Shown here: positions 31,021 to 40,918 of the stretch, one piece after another | Layout of the letters: each line of letters opens with the position of its first letter | Position numbering within the stretch: the first letter of the stretch is position 1 | Notes under the pieces: generated by a model | The model's database searches: none | What the model was told of the DNA's origin: nothing | Seen by the model: only the letters and a program-made list of their open reading frames with translations | Translations under genes and position numbers: made by a program | Assembly: GCF_905171765.1 (NCBI RefSeq) | Contig: NC_053391.1 | Location: forward strand, 154,685,565-154,749,564 | DNA from: Bufo bufo | Lineage: Eukaryota > Chordata > Amphibia > Anura > Bufonidae | Direction: 5' to 3' | DNA: 64,000 bases

Positions 31021-31830
31021 TTGAATCAAGCTAAAAGTATGGTTCATCTACATTGCTTGCGGATGTTTTTTCCTAAAAAAAGCTCTAGTCAAGCAATACA
31101 GAAAAATAGAGAAAAACAATCTGCTTCAGTTTTTGCTACTAACTTCAGTCTTGAATACCTGAAAATCTGTCATATTATTAAAAAATATTTACCAGTACTC
31201 TGCTCTAAAGAACAGTGGACAGATATCGTGTCTTCAGGAATAAAATGTGTAGCTCGACGTGCACCAACCATTGCCCAGAAAGTCAGTCCAAGTATTTTTT
31301 CTAGTGTGAACAGCACCCAGTCCACTTGGCTTCGTTTTAAGGGCAATTATAGGTGTGGACACCGCATATGCACATGCTGTGGATATATTTAGACTGGTCA
31401 GTCAGTTTTTTTCTATTGCAAACCAGCAGGGGTATGAAATAAAACAGTATATTAATTGCAACACCAGTTTTGCATTGTATCACTTGTTCCCTGTGCTGTC
31501 TCCAATATGTGGGCTGTACCACTAACTGTTCAAAGGTCAGAATTCGGAGACATATCATATGCCCTCTTTGAGCGCATTCGCGAACACATTGGTTCCATTC
31601 GATCAGGCAGAGGCAGTCCACGCCTCATTGAACATGTCCGCACGGCCCACGGCGCGTATCCACGTTGCCTCTCCTTTGCGGGCATAGAACATGTCCGCCC
31701 CATCCCTCGGGGTGGTGACCGGCATCGCCTGCTCCTGCAGAGGGAGACAAGGTGGATTATGCGCACGGAGGCCATGCATGCGGTAGGAATGAATGATAGA
31801 AATGACATGTCTGTATTTTTGTGAAATTCC
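31021..31830 (+). pseudogene. Penelope 2 linker and GIY-YIG nuclease remnant
   Basis: The 31021-31392 frame ends with GNYRCGHRICTCC, the cysteine linker that precedes the nuclease. A stop follows. The nuclease is recognisable only across frames: YINCNTSFA, then in another frame CCLQYVGCTTNCSKVRIRRHI (the YIG half and following arginines), and then ALFERIREHIGSIRSGRGSPRLIEHVRTAHG (31562-31653), the helix after the active site with a conserved histidine. At least two shifts break it. Confidence 0.65.
31445..31561 (+). repeat. 117-bp nuclease segment, copy 1
   Basis: This segment is repeated, with no difference I could find, at 32441-32557. It starts CAGTATATTAATTGC and ends CATATCATATG. It contains the YVGCTTNC part of the GIY-YIG domain together with a frame break that both copies share. 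Confidence 0.85.
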
Positions 31831-32272
31831 ATGCGCTCATGTCTGGAGGGATTTTTTGCGACTTGCCTTTCCCATGTAGAAGCAGATCCTTTCCCTCTGT
31901 CTTTTTTTTTTTTTTTTTTTTTATAAATACATTTTTCCTATTTGATTAGGCCTTATATATATATCGTGGACCTTGGTCCATATCAAGGAATTCCAATTTA
32001 CTACTGTAGCCCAGGCCAGCCGTTACATCTTAATCCAGATACAGAGATGTGATTTTGCCGCTTGCCTTATATGTACACTGTAATACTCGTCCTTCCTCTG
32101 TATGTTTTCCTTATCTGTTTTTGGCTCAATTAACCATTGGATTGAAATTTTACCTGTTGTTTTGCATGTATTTTTATCACGTCACATCCGTGGGAGTGAG
32201 ATACTTGCTGACGGCGTCGGCCGTCCCCCTACCCACCTCGTATAAAGCGCACGTATGCGCAATGACGTAATC
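31831..32272 (+). other. Penelope 2 3' untranslated / terminal-repeat region
   Basis: No reading frame of interest is present. A run of about 24 T residues at 31900-31923 and the phrase CCTTATATATATATCG stand out. The position between the nuclease and the ribozyme motif marks it as element 3' sequence. Confidence 0.5.
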
Positions 32273-32320
32273 AGTGGCCTGAGGAAGCGCGTTTTAGCGC
32301 GCGAAACGGCCGTCGCTGCT
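32273..32320 (+). ncRNA. Hammerhead-ribozyme-like motif 2 (Penelope type)
   Basis: The core CTGAGGA (32279-32285) is followed by an A, stem II GCGCG/CGCGC with a TTTTAG loop, and GAAA (32303-32306). Then comes the palindrome ACGGCCGT (32306-32313) as stem III and C32314 as the cleavage base. AGTGGC (32273-32278) can pair with GCTGCT (32315-32320), including two wobbles, as stem I. The architecture matches the other two motifs. It lies in the 3' terminal region of Penelope 2. Predicted cut is between 32314 and 32315. Confidence 0.7.
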
Positions 32321-32440
32321 TGCAACTATGTGTCCGCCCCGGATCCTTTCTGCTACCTGTTGAGGAAGCCACAATAAAAGACACCTTTGATACATTTCGG
32401 TGAGTGCCGCAACTTTATTTCTATCCTTCTCCTCAAGTTG

Positions 32441-32557
32441 CAGTATATTAATTGCAACACCAGTTTTGCATTGTATCACTTGTTCCCTGTGCTGTCTCCA
32501 ATATGTGGGCTGTACCACTAACTGTTCAAAGGTCAGAATTCGGAGACATATCATATG
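32441..32557 (+). repeat. 117-bp nuclease segment, copy 2
   Basis: This is the second copy of 31445-31561, placed 120 bp downstream of the hammerhead-like motif and following CTCCTCAAGTTG. Downstream sequence differs at once (TATCAGCGG in place of CCCTCTTTG), so only the 117 bp are shared. Confidence 0.85.
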
Positions 32558-32930
32558 TATCAGCGGTCAGTTCACACTATGCAGCATGTCATGCTGGAGA
32601 CACAAGAGAGAGAGTTTGAGGGTCAGACAGATCTGATGGAAAGGATTCCACTGGATCTGAAAAACTTGAGGCGCCAAGGGTTTGTAGGAGTGGAGTGGAG
32701 AAAACGGAGTGGTAAAGGCTGCTCAGGGTTTACCAGGCAGACTAGAGTGTCTGCCTGTATGGAATATGGAAGTATACCGAACTAGGTGGACTGGTGGGTG
32801 TTGATAACACCTCAATCTCGCCTGTTACTGAAAACCCCTATTAAGCGCAATATTTTCGAGTAGTGTGGGTTTCAAATACAATAAAAGTTCTAAAAAGTGT
32901 AATAAAATATATATAAATATATAAAAAATA
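32558..32930. other. Unassigned stretch
   Basis: No family signature was recognised. The open stretch at 32555-32785 starts inside the duplicated Penelope piece and has no known motif. Confidence 0.4.
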
Positions 32931-32971
32931 TATAAAAGTATTAAAAATATACATATATATATATATATATA
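32930..32971. repeat. (TA)n microsatellite at Tc1 insertion site
   Basis: Alternating TA with a few interruptions. The Tc1 element at 32972 inserted into it, using one TA as target. The run continues on the far side from 34569 and changes to (GA)n at about 34599-34612. Confidence 0.8.
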
Positions 32972-34564
32972 CAAACCAGATTCCAAAAAAGTTGGGACAC
33001 TAAACAAATTGTGAATAAAAACTGAATGCAATGATGTGGAGATGGCAAATGTCAATATTTTATTTGTAATAGAACGTAGATGACAGATCAAACGTTTAAT
33101 CCGAGTAAATGTATCATTTTAAAGGAAAAATACGTTGATTCCAATTTTCACGGTGTCAACAAATCCCAAAAAAGTTGGGACAAGTAGCAATAAGAGGCTG
33201 GAAAAAGTAAATTTGAGCATAACGAAGAGCTGGAAGACCAATTAACACTAATTAGGTCAATTGGCAACATGATTGGGTATAAAAAGAGCTTCTCAGAGTG
33301 GCAGTGTCTCTCAGAAGCCAAGATGGGTAGAGGATCACCAATTCCCACAATGTTGCGCAGAAAGATAGTGGAGCAATATCAGAAAGGTGTTACCCAGCGA
33401 AAAATTGCAAAGACTTTGCATCTATCATCATCAACTGTGCATAACATCATCCGAAGATTCAGAGAATCTGGAACAATCTCTGTGAATAAAGGGTCAAGGC
33501 CGTAAAACCATACTGGATGCCCGTGATCTCCGGGCCCTTAAACGACACTGCACCACAAACAGGAATGCTACTGTAAAGGAAATCACAGAATGGGCTCAGG
33601 AATACTTCCAGAAACCATTGTCAGTGAACACAATCCACCATGCCATCCGCCTTTGCCAGCTGAAACTCTACAGTGCAAAGAAGAAGCCATTTCTAAGCAA
33701 GATCCACAAGCTCAGGCGTTTTCACTGGGCCAGGGATCATTTAAAATGGAGAGTGGCAAAATGGAAGACTGTTCTGTGGTCAGACGAGTCACGATTCAAA
33801 GTTCTTTTTGGAAATCTGGGACGCCATGTCATCCGGACCAAAGAGGACAAGGACAACCCAAGTTATTATCAACGCTCAGTTCAGAAGCCTGCATCTCTGA
33901 TGGTATGGGGTTGCATGAGTGCGTGTGGCATGGGCAGCTTGCATGTCTGGAAAGGCACCATCAATGCAGAAAAATATATTCAGGTTCTAGAACAACATAT
34001 GCTCCCATCCAGACGTCATCTCTTTCAGGGAAGACCCTGCATTTTTCAACAAGATAATGCCAGACCACATTCTGCATCAATCACAACATCATGGCTGCGT
34101 AGGAGAAGGATCCGGGTACTGAAATGGCCAGTCTGCAGTCCAGATCTTTCACCTATAGAGAACATTTGGCGCATCATAAAGAGGAAGGTGCAACAAAGAA
34201 GGCCCAAGACGATTGAACAGTTAGAGGCCTGTATTAGACAAGAATGGGAGAGCATTCCTATTTCTAAACTTGAGAAACTGGTCTCCTCGGTCCCCAGACG
34301 TCTGTTGAGTGTTGTAAGAAGAAGGGGAGATGCCACATAGTGGTGAAAATGGCCTTGTCCCAACTTTTTGGGGATTTGTTGACACCATGAAATTCTGATT
34401 CAACATATTTTTCCCTTAAAATGGTACATTTTCTCAGTTTAAACTTTTGTTCCGTGATTTATGTTCTATTCTGAATAAAATATTAGAAGTTGGCACCTCC
34501 ACATCATTGCATTCAGTTTTTATTCACAATTTGTATAGTGTCCCAACTTTTTTGGAATCCGGTT

Positions 34565-34568
<4 letters not shown>
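32972..34568 (+). mobile_element. Tc1-like DD34E transposon, single frameshift
   Basis: Terminal inverted repeats of about 70 bp are visible. Each starts near CAAACC and runs through GATTCCAAAAAAGTTGGGAC to GAATGCAATGATGTGGAG, and TA borders both ends (32970-32971, 34569-34570). The element is about 1.6 kb with one transposase gene, the normal size for Tc1. The right terminus has two extra bases. The repeats agree well, with only scattered differences, so the copy is moderately young. Confidence 0.9.
33323..34340 (+). pseudogene. Tc1-like DD34E transposase, one frameshift
   Basis: The start at 33323 gives MGRGSPIPTMLRRKIVEQYQ, the usual Tc1 beginning. A paired-like helix-turn-helix follows (RKIAKTLHLSSSTVHNIIRRF). 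The frame breaks once near 33490 and continues in the next frame through IRLCQLKLYSAKKKPFLS. The catalytic triad is intact: VLWSDESRF, IFQQDNARPH and PDLSPIENIW, with 34 residues between the second aspartate and the glutamate. Tc1 transposases cut both strands at the TIRs and insert at TA. The one shift makes this copy non-autonomous, though the second frame alone spans 240 residues. Confidence 0.88.
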
Positions 34569-34612
<44 letters not shown>

Positions 34613-34613
<1 letters not shown>

Positions 34614-34860
34614 CAAATGATAGGAACAATTTAGAAATGGATGAGCATAAGCACACTACACTGGGTCTCAAGTGCCTAAGAGACCGGTGTCTGTAGTGTC
34701 ATACACATCAAAGTGTAGTGTAATGAGGCGAATGAGTTGTAACAAATATGTAAAATCCGTTTAAAAGGATACAAGTATAATATAATAAAAATACTGAAGT
34801 ATCGTATACTTATTTACTCACTTCACGAGGGGGGTGGTTTACTAGGATAAGCATAATACA
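34613..34860. other. Unassigned stretch
   Basis: No gene or repeat end was recognised. It holds a short inverted phrase, CACACTACACTG against CAAAGTGTAGTG. A run of 15 C residues follows at about 34870-34888. Confidence 0.35.
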
Positions 34861-35025
34861 CCTGTAAATCAACCCCCCCCCCCCCCCAGCCCGGATCGCT
34901 TCTAGAATCTTACAAGATGAAGGCAGCCAATCACACGGGTGCTTCTGTTCACTTGTCTTTATTGGAATATATGTATCAATCCAGCTCAACGCGTTTCGGG
35001 ACAGGCACGTCCCTTCATCAGGAGC
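34860..35025 (-). mobile_element. Penelope-like terminal-repeat remnant 3
   Basis: Read on the minus strand, the hammerhead-like motif (34984-35025) is followed by ATTGATACATATATTCCAATAAAGAC. The same layout (ribozyme motif, then an AATAAA-type phrase) is seen after the motif at 32273-32320. No coding part remains. It abuts the CR1 tail fragment at 35026. Confidence 0.55.
34984..35025 (-). ncRNA. Hammerhead-ribozyme-like motif 3 (Penelope type)
   Basis: On the minus strand CTGATGA is followed by an A, stem II GGGAC/GTCCC with a GTGCCT loop, and GAAA. The palindrome ACGCGT (34989-34994) can serve as stem III, followed by U as cleavage base. GAGC (34984-34987) pairs with GCTC (35022-35025) for a 4-bp stem I. 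It carries the canonical U at the variable core position, unlike motif 1 (C) and motif 2 (G). Predicted cut is between 34988 and 34987. Confidence 0.68.
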
Positions 35026-35246
35026 AATCTTAGTTATGAAGAAAGATTAAAATAATTTAAGTTATTTAGTCTTGAGAAGAGACGTCTAAGGGGGGACATG
35101 ATTAACCTATACAAATATATAAATGGGCCATACAAAAAATATGGTGAAAAACTGTTCCATGTAAAATGCCCTAAAAAGACAAGGGGGCACTGCCTCCGAC
35201 TGGAGAATAAAAAGTTCAGTCTCCAGAAGCGTCAAAGCTTCTTTAC
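35026..35246 (+). pseudogene. CR1-type LINE C-terminal fragment
   Basis: The plus strand translates to the typical end of a CR1 reverse transcriptase protein: LFSLEKRRLRGDMINLYKYINGPYKK, LFHVKCPKKTRGHCLRLENKKFSLQKRQSFFT. It begins at the Penelope remnant and is cut at 35247 by the hAT 2 terminus. Only this C-terminal piece is present. Whether it belonged to the CR1 copy at 24285-28612 cannot be decided. Confidence 0.75.
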
Positions 35247-35449
35247 TAGGGTTGAGCGAACCCAAACTGTAAAGTTCGGGTTCGTACCGAACTTTAGGAA
35301 TTTTGGACCCCGGACATTTCCGTAAAAGTTCGGGTTCGGTGTTTCTTGGCGCTTTTTGAAAGGCTGCACAGCCAATCAACAAGCGTCATACTACTTGCCC
35401 CAAGAGGCCATCACAGCCATGCCTACTAATGGCATGGCTGTGATTGGCC

Positions 35450-35560
35450 AGAGCAGCATGTGACCCAGGCTCTATATAAGCTTGAGTCACGTAGCGCTGC
35501 ACGTCACTCTGCTGTTACAAGTGTAGGGAGAGGATGCTGCTGGACTTGTGATTTCAGGGA
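35450..35560 (+). promoter_or_regulatory. hAT 2 leader promoter with TATA-like box
   Basis: CTCTATATAAGC (TATATAA at 35473-35479) lies about 230 bp inside the left terminus. It is preceded by CATGTGACCCAGG and followed by GAGTCACGTAGCGC, a plausible core-promoter layout for transposase transcription in the plus direction. An inverted repeat with CATGCC / GGCATG cores lies upstream at about 35415-35440. No transcript evidence is available. Confidence 0.45.
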
Positions 35561-35639
35561 GAGAATAGGAGAGAATCTAACTCAGCGATCTACAGAAAAA
35601 TTGTTGTGTGGGTGCAGGGCACAATCGTTTTACCCTGCC

Positions 35640-37371
35640 CTGAGCTCATTGACCAAAAAAGTGGGCGGCGGACAATTTTTGTCACCTTGCATCACAAAAG
35701 GTGCAACACCAAGTGATCAAAAACGCGTATGTCCCACAAAATGGTACCAATAAAACCGTCACCTCATCCCGCAAAAAATGAGCCCCTACATAAGAAAATC
35801 TCTCAAAAAATAAAAAAACTATAGCTCTTAGAACATGGAGACACTAAAACATCATTTTTTTGGTTTCAAAAATGCTATTATTGTGTTAAAGTGAAACAAA
35901 TAAAAAAAAGTATACATATTAGGTATTGCCGCGTCCGTAAAAACCAGCTTTATAAAAATATCACATGACCTAACCCCTCGGGTGAACACCGTAAAAAAAA
36001 AAAAAAAAAAAAACTGTGTCAAAACAAGCAATTTTTGTCACCTTGCATCACAAAAGGTGCAACACCAAGTGATCAAAAACGCGTATTTCCCACAAAATAG
36101 TACCAATAAAACCGTCACCTCATCCCGCAAAAAATGAGCCCCTACATAAGAAAATCTCTCAAAAAATAAAAAAACTATAGCTCTCAGAACATGGACACAT
36201 TAAAACATAATTTTTTGGTTTCAAAAATGCTATTATTGTGTAAAACTTTAATAAATGAGAAAAAGTATACATTTTAGGTATCGCCACGTCCGTAACAATC
36301 TGCTCTATAAAAATGTCACTTGACTGAACCCCTCAGGTGAACGCTGTAAAAATAAATAAATAGAAACTGTGCTAAAACAACCAATTTTTTGGTCACCTTG
36401 CCCCATAAAGTGTTATAATGAATGATCAAAAAATCATATGTACCCAAAAATAGTACTAATAAAACTGGCACCTTATCCCCTAGTTTCCAAAATGGGGTCA
36501 CTTCTTGGGAGTTTCTACTGTAAGGGTGCATCAGGGGGCTTCAAATGGGACATGGCATCTAAAAACCATGTGGAGTTCCTTTTCATTTCTGCGCCCTGCC
36601 GTGTGCCCATACAGCAGTTTACGACCACATGTGGGGTGTTTCTGTAAACCGCAGAATCTGGGTAATAAATATTGAGTTTTGTTTGGCTGTTAACCATCAA
36701 TGTGTTAAAGAAAAAAATTGATTAAAATGGAAAATCTGCCAAAAAAGTGAAATTTAAAAATTTGATCTCCATTTTCCTTTAATTCTTGTGGAACGCCTAA
36801 AGGGTTAACAAAGTTTGTAAAATCGGTTTTGAATACCTTGAGGGGTTTAGTTTCTACAATGGGGTCATTTATGGGGGTATCCACTATGTAGGCCCCACAA
36901 AGTGACTTCAGACCTGAACTGGTCCTTATAAAGTGGGTTTTGGCAATTTTCTTAATAATTTGAAGAATTGCTTCTAAACTTCTAAGCCTTCTAACGTCCT
37001 AAAAAAATAAAATGACATTTCCAAAATGATGCCAACATAAAGTAGACATATGGGGAATGTTAAATAATAAATATTTTATGAGGTATCACTTTCTGTTTTA
37101 AAAGCAGAGAAATTGAAATTTAGAAAATTGCGAATTTTTCAAATTTTTGGGTAAATTTGGGATTTTTTCATAAATAAAGGTGAAATATTTTGACTCAAAT
37201 TTATGACTATCATGAAGTACAATGTGTCACGAGAAAACAATCTCTGAATGACTTGGATAAATAAAGGCGTTCCAAAGTTATTACCACATAAAGTGAGATA
37301 TGTCAGTTTTGCAAAATTTGGCCTGGTCAGGAAGGGGGCAAAGGGCCCAGATGGGAAGTGGTTAAGCTAGA
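35640..37371. mobile_element. TTAA-type repeat with three ~354-bp tandem units
   Basis: The landmark CAATTTTTGTCACCTTGC starts at about 35673 and 36029 and, diverged, at 36382, giving a 353-356 bp period. Units include AAAATGAGCCCCTACATAAG and CATGGAGACAC/CATGGACACA. The right end GGGAAGTGGTTAA (37363-37375) looks like the terminus of a TTAA-type transposon. Similar phrases (GGGGTCACTTCTTG) occur beside the piggyBac fragment at 61700, so a piggyBac origin is possible. The left end was not located. Confidence 0.5.
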
Positions 37372-37375
37372 AATA

Positions 37376-40227
37376 CAACCATCATTTTCTGGGGTTTGAA
37401 AAACACACTTTTTTGACAAAAAACACTATTTTCAGGCCTTGCAGAATCAGCACGTGTGAAATTACAGGCTTATATACTGCTGTCAAATTCAGTTGTTAAA
37501 CAAACACTCATTTGGGCACAAAAAAATTACTTGGCAGCCTTTGATGCAGATGTCATTGTGAGATACACCCTTAATACATTTGGTTACATTCTGAGATTTT
37601 AAATACCGCCATTTGGTGCACCAATAGTGAATTCAGGCCTACACTGGTTCAGGCCCTGTGAGATACCCCCTCTACATACACTGGTTTGAATCAGGCATTT
37701 GAAATACAGCCATTTGAAATACAGCCATTTTGTGCAAAGAAATATTTTCTTCAGGCCTACACTGGTTCAGGCCCTGAGAAATACCCCCTCTACATACAGG
37801 GTTTTGATACAGGGATTTGAAATACAGCCATTTGAAATACAGCCATTTTGTGCAAAGAAATATTTACTTCAGGCCTACACTGGTTCAGACCGTGTGAGAT
37901 ACTCCCTCTACATACAGGGGTTTGATTCAGGGATTTAAAATACAGCCATTTAAAAAACAGACATTTTGTGCAAAGATGTATTAACATCAGGCCTTTACTG
38001 GTTCAGACCGTGTGAGATACTCCCTCTACATACAGGGGTTTGATTCAGGGATTTGAAATACAGCCATTTAACATACAGCCATTTTGTGCAAAGATATATT
38101 TACTTCAGGCCTACACTGGTTCAGACCGTGTGAAATACCCCCTCTACATACAGGGGTTTGATTCAGGGATTTGAAATACAGTCATTTGAAATACAGCCAT
38201 TTTGTGCAAAGATATATTTACTTCAGGCCTACACTGGTTCAGACCGTGTGAGACACTTCCTCTACATAAAGGGGTTTGATTCAGGGATTTGAAATACAGC
38301 CATTTAAGATACAGTCATTTTGTGCAAAGATATATTTACTTCAGGCCTACACTGGTTCAGACCGTGTAAGATACTCCCTCTACATACAGGGGTTTGAATC
38401 AGGCATTTGAAATACAGCCATTTGAAATACAGCCATTTTGGGCAAAGAAATATTTAGTTCAGGCCTACACTGGTTCAGGCCCTGTGAGATACTCCCTCTA
38501 CATACAGGGGTTTAAATCAGCCATTTGAAAAACAGCCATTTTGGGCAAAGAAATATTTTCTTCAGGCCTACACTGGTTCAGGCCCTGTGAGATACCCCAT
38601 CTACATACAGGGGTTTGATTCTGGGATTTGAAATACAGCCATTTGAAATACAGCCATTTTGTGCAAAGATATATTTACTTCAGGTCTATACTGGTTCAGA
38701 CCGTGTGAGATACTCCCTTTACATACAGGGGTTTGATTCAGGGATTTGAAATACAGCCATTTTGTTCAAAGATATATTTACTTCAAGCCTACACTGGTAC
38801 AGACCGTGTGAGATACTCCCTCTACATACAGGGGTTTGATTCAGGGATATGAAATACAGCCATTTGAAATACAGCCATTTTGTGCAAAGATATATTTACT
38901 TCAGGCCTACACTGGTTCAGACCGTGAGAGATACTCCCTCTACATACAGGGGTTTGATTCAGGTATTTGAAATACAGCCATTTTGGGCAAATAAATTTTA
39001 ACTTCAGGCCTACACTGGTTCAGTCCTTGTGAGATACTCCCTCTACATACAGGGGTTTGATTCAGGGATTTGAAATACAGCCATTTTGTGCAAAGAAATA
39101 TTTACTTCAGGCCTACAGTGGTTCAGTCCTTGTGATATTCTCCCTCTACATACAGGGGTTTGGTTCAGGGATTTCAAATACAGCCATTTGAAATTTAGCA
39201 ATTTTGTGCAAAGGTATATTTACTTCAGGCCTACAATGTTTCAGACCGCGTGAGATACTCTTTCTACATAGAGGGGTTTTATTCAGAGATTTGAAATACA
39301 GCCATTTAAAATTCAGCCATTTTGTGCAAAGATATATTTACTTCAGGCCTACACTGGTTCAGACCGTGTAAGATACTCCCTCTACATACAGGGGTTTGAT
39401 TCAGGGATTTGAAATACAGCCATTTGAAATATAGCCATTTTGTGCAAAGATATATTTACTTCAGGCCTACACTGGTTCAGACCGTGTGAGACACTTCCTC
39501 TACATACAGGGGTTTGAATCAGGCATTTGAAATACAGCCATTTGAAATACAGCCATTTTGGGTAAGAAATATTTAGTTCAGGCCTACACTGGTTCAGGCC
39601 CTGTGAGAAACCCCCTCAACATACATGGGTTTGATTCAGGGATTTGAAACACAGTTATTTGAAATACAGCCATTTTGTGCAAAGAAATTTTTACTTCAGG
39701 CCTACAGTGGTTCAGTCCTTGTGATATTCTCCCTCTACATACAGGGGTTTGATTCAGGGATTTCAAATACAGCCATTTGAAATTTAGCAATTTTGTGCAA
39801 AGATATATTTACTTCAGGCCTACAATGGTTCAGACCGCGTGAGATACTCTTTCTACATAGAGGGGTTTTATTCAGAGATTTGAAATACAGCCATTTGAAA
39901 TTCAGCCATTTTGTGCAAAGATATATTTACTTCAGGCCTACACTGGTTCAGACCGTGTAAGATACTCCCTCTACATACAGGGGTTTGATTCAGGGATTTG
40001 AAATACAGCCATTTGAAATACAGCCATTTTGTGCAAAGAAATATTAACTTCAGGCCTACACTGGTTCAGTCCTTGTGAGATACTCCCTCTACATACAGGA
40101 GTTTGATTCAGGGATTTGAAATACAGCCATTTGAAATACAGCCATTATGTGCAAAGATATATTTACTTCAGGCCTACTCTGGTTCAGACCGTGTTAGATA
40201 CTCCCTCTAAATACAGGGGTTTGATTC
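37376..40227 (+). repeat. 118-bp satellite array, left part (about 24 units)
   Basis: The landmark TTCAGGCCTACACTGGTTCAG recurs every 118 bp (for example 37751, 37869, 37987, 38105, 38223 and 38341). Each unit also has GATACTCCCTCTACATACAG, TTTGATTCAGGGATTTGAAA and GCCATTTTGTGCAAAG. Some units lack one ATTTGAAATACAGCC sub-repeat. A larger duplication is visible: variant units near 39110-39300 recur near 39700-39890. The array precedes the hAT 2 coding region. The gypsy element interrupts it at 40228. Confidence 0.93.
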
Positions 40228-40918
40228 TGTAACGGTCATGTCCACACACACACAGGGGGAAGGGTAGTGACCACTGCGCTCCACCCTCACCCCTGGCCCT
40301 GCCTACTTGCCTCACGAGTCCTGATGACAGGGGACAACTGGACGGCAGTCCCTAACTTAGGATATGTGCAGGGAAGACAGACAAGACAAAATACGGAACA
40401 TGAACGGACCGGGTCAGAACCAAGAGAGCTACGCAGTACAACGGATTAAGCAAAGAATGGTCAGGAGAAGCCGGGGTCAAATACCAGGAGAGTAGCGAAG
40501 TACAAGAGGAGTCCTAAGAGAGTAGTCAGGTGGGAGACGAGGTCACAATACCAGGATGTATGCGCAGTACAGGAGGAGCAGGCAGAGGATCGTCAGGGAA
40601 CAGGATCAGGTAAATATTCAGTAGTCCAACAAACAGCCAGGAACCTAGAAATTAACAGGCAACCTGTAGCCAGCAGGCTGCCTGTATTTATAGTGGGGAG
40701 TGAGGGTCATGTGACGTGGCCAGCGTCATATGACCGACAGACCAACCAGTCGAGCACCGAGTGATCAGCTCGGCGCTCAAGGCAGACTAGGAGCAGGGAG
40801 CCACCCAGCTAGTAAAGCTGCCCTGGGAATGAGGTCAAACACAGAACCTCATTCCAAAAGCTAAGCAACAGTTCTGCGGGCAATGGGGGACCGAGTGCAC
40901 CTTCGGAACCCCGTGACA
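40228..40918 (-). repeat. 3' LTR of the gypsy element
   Basis: In element orientation this is the downstream LTR. A polypurine tract, AAAAGGGGGGGTAC on the minus strand, lies immediately inside it at 40919-40932, as required for plus-strand DNA synthesis. The pol frame runs about 110 bp into this LTR before its stop at 40809. Confidence 0.93.

Larger units (their letters stand above)
28613..32557 (+). mobile_element. Penelope-like retroelement 2, decayed and duplicated at its 3' end
   Basis: On the plus strand: N-terminal region and reverse transcriptase (28676-31005, split by a LINE), cysteine linker (31340-31392), GIY-YIG remnant (31445-31830), untranslated region, hammerhead-like motif (32273-32320), and a repeated 117-bp piece of the nuclease region (32441-32557). 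The order is that of endonuclease-bearing Penelope-like elements. It begins at the broken CR1 reverse transcriptase. The partial second copy after the ribozyme fits the tandem, truncated structures typical of this class. Confidence 0.8.
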
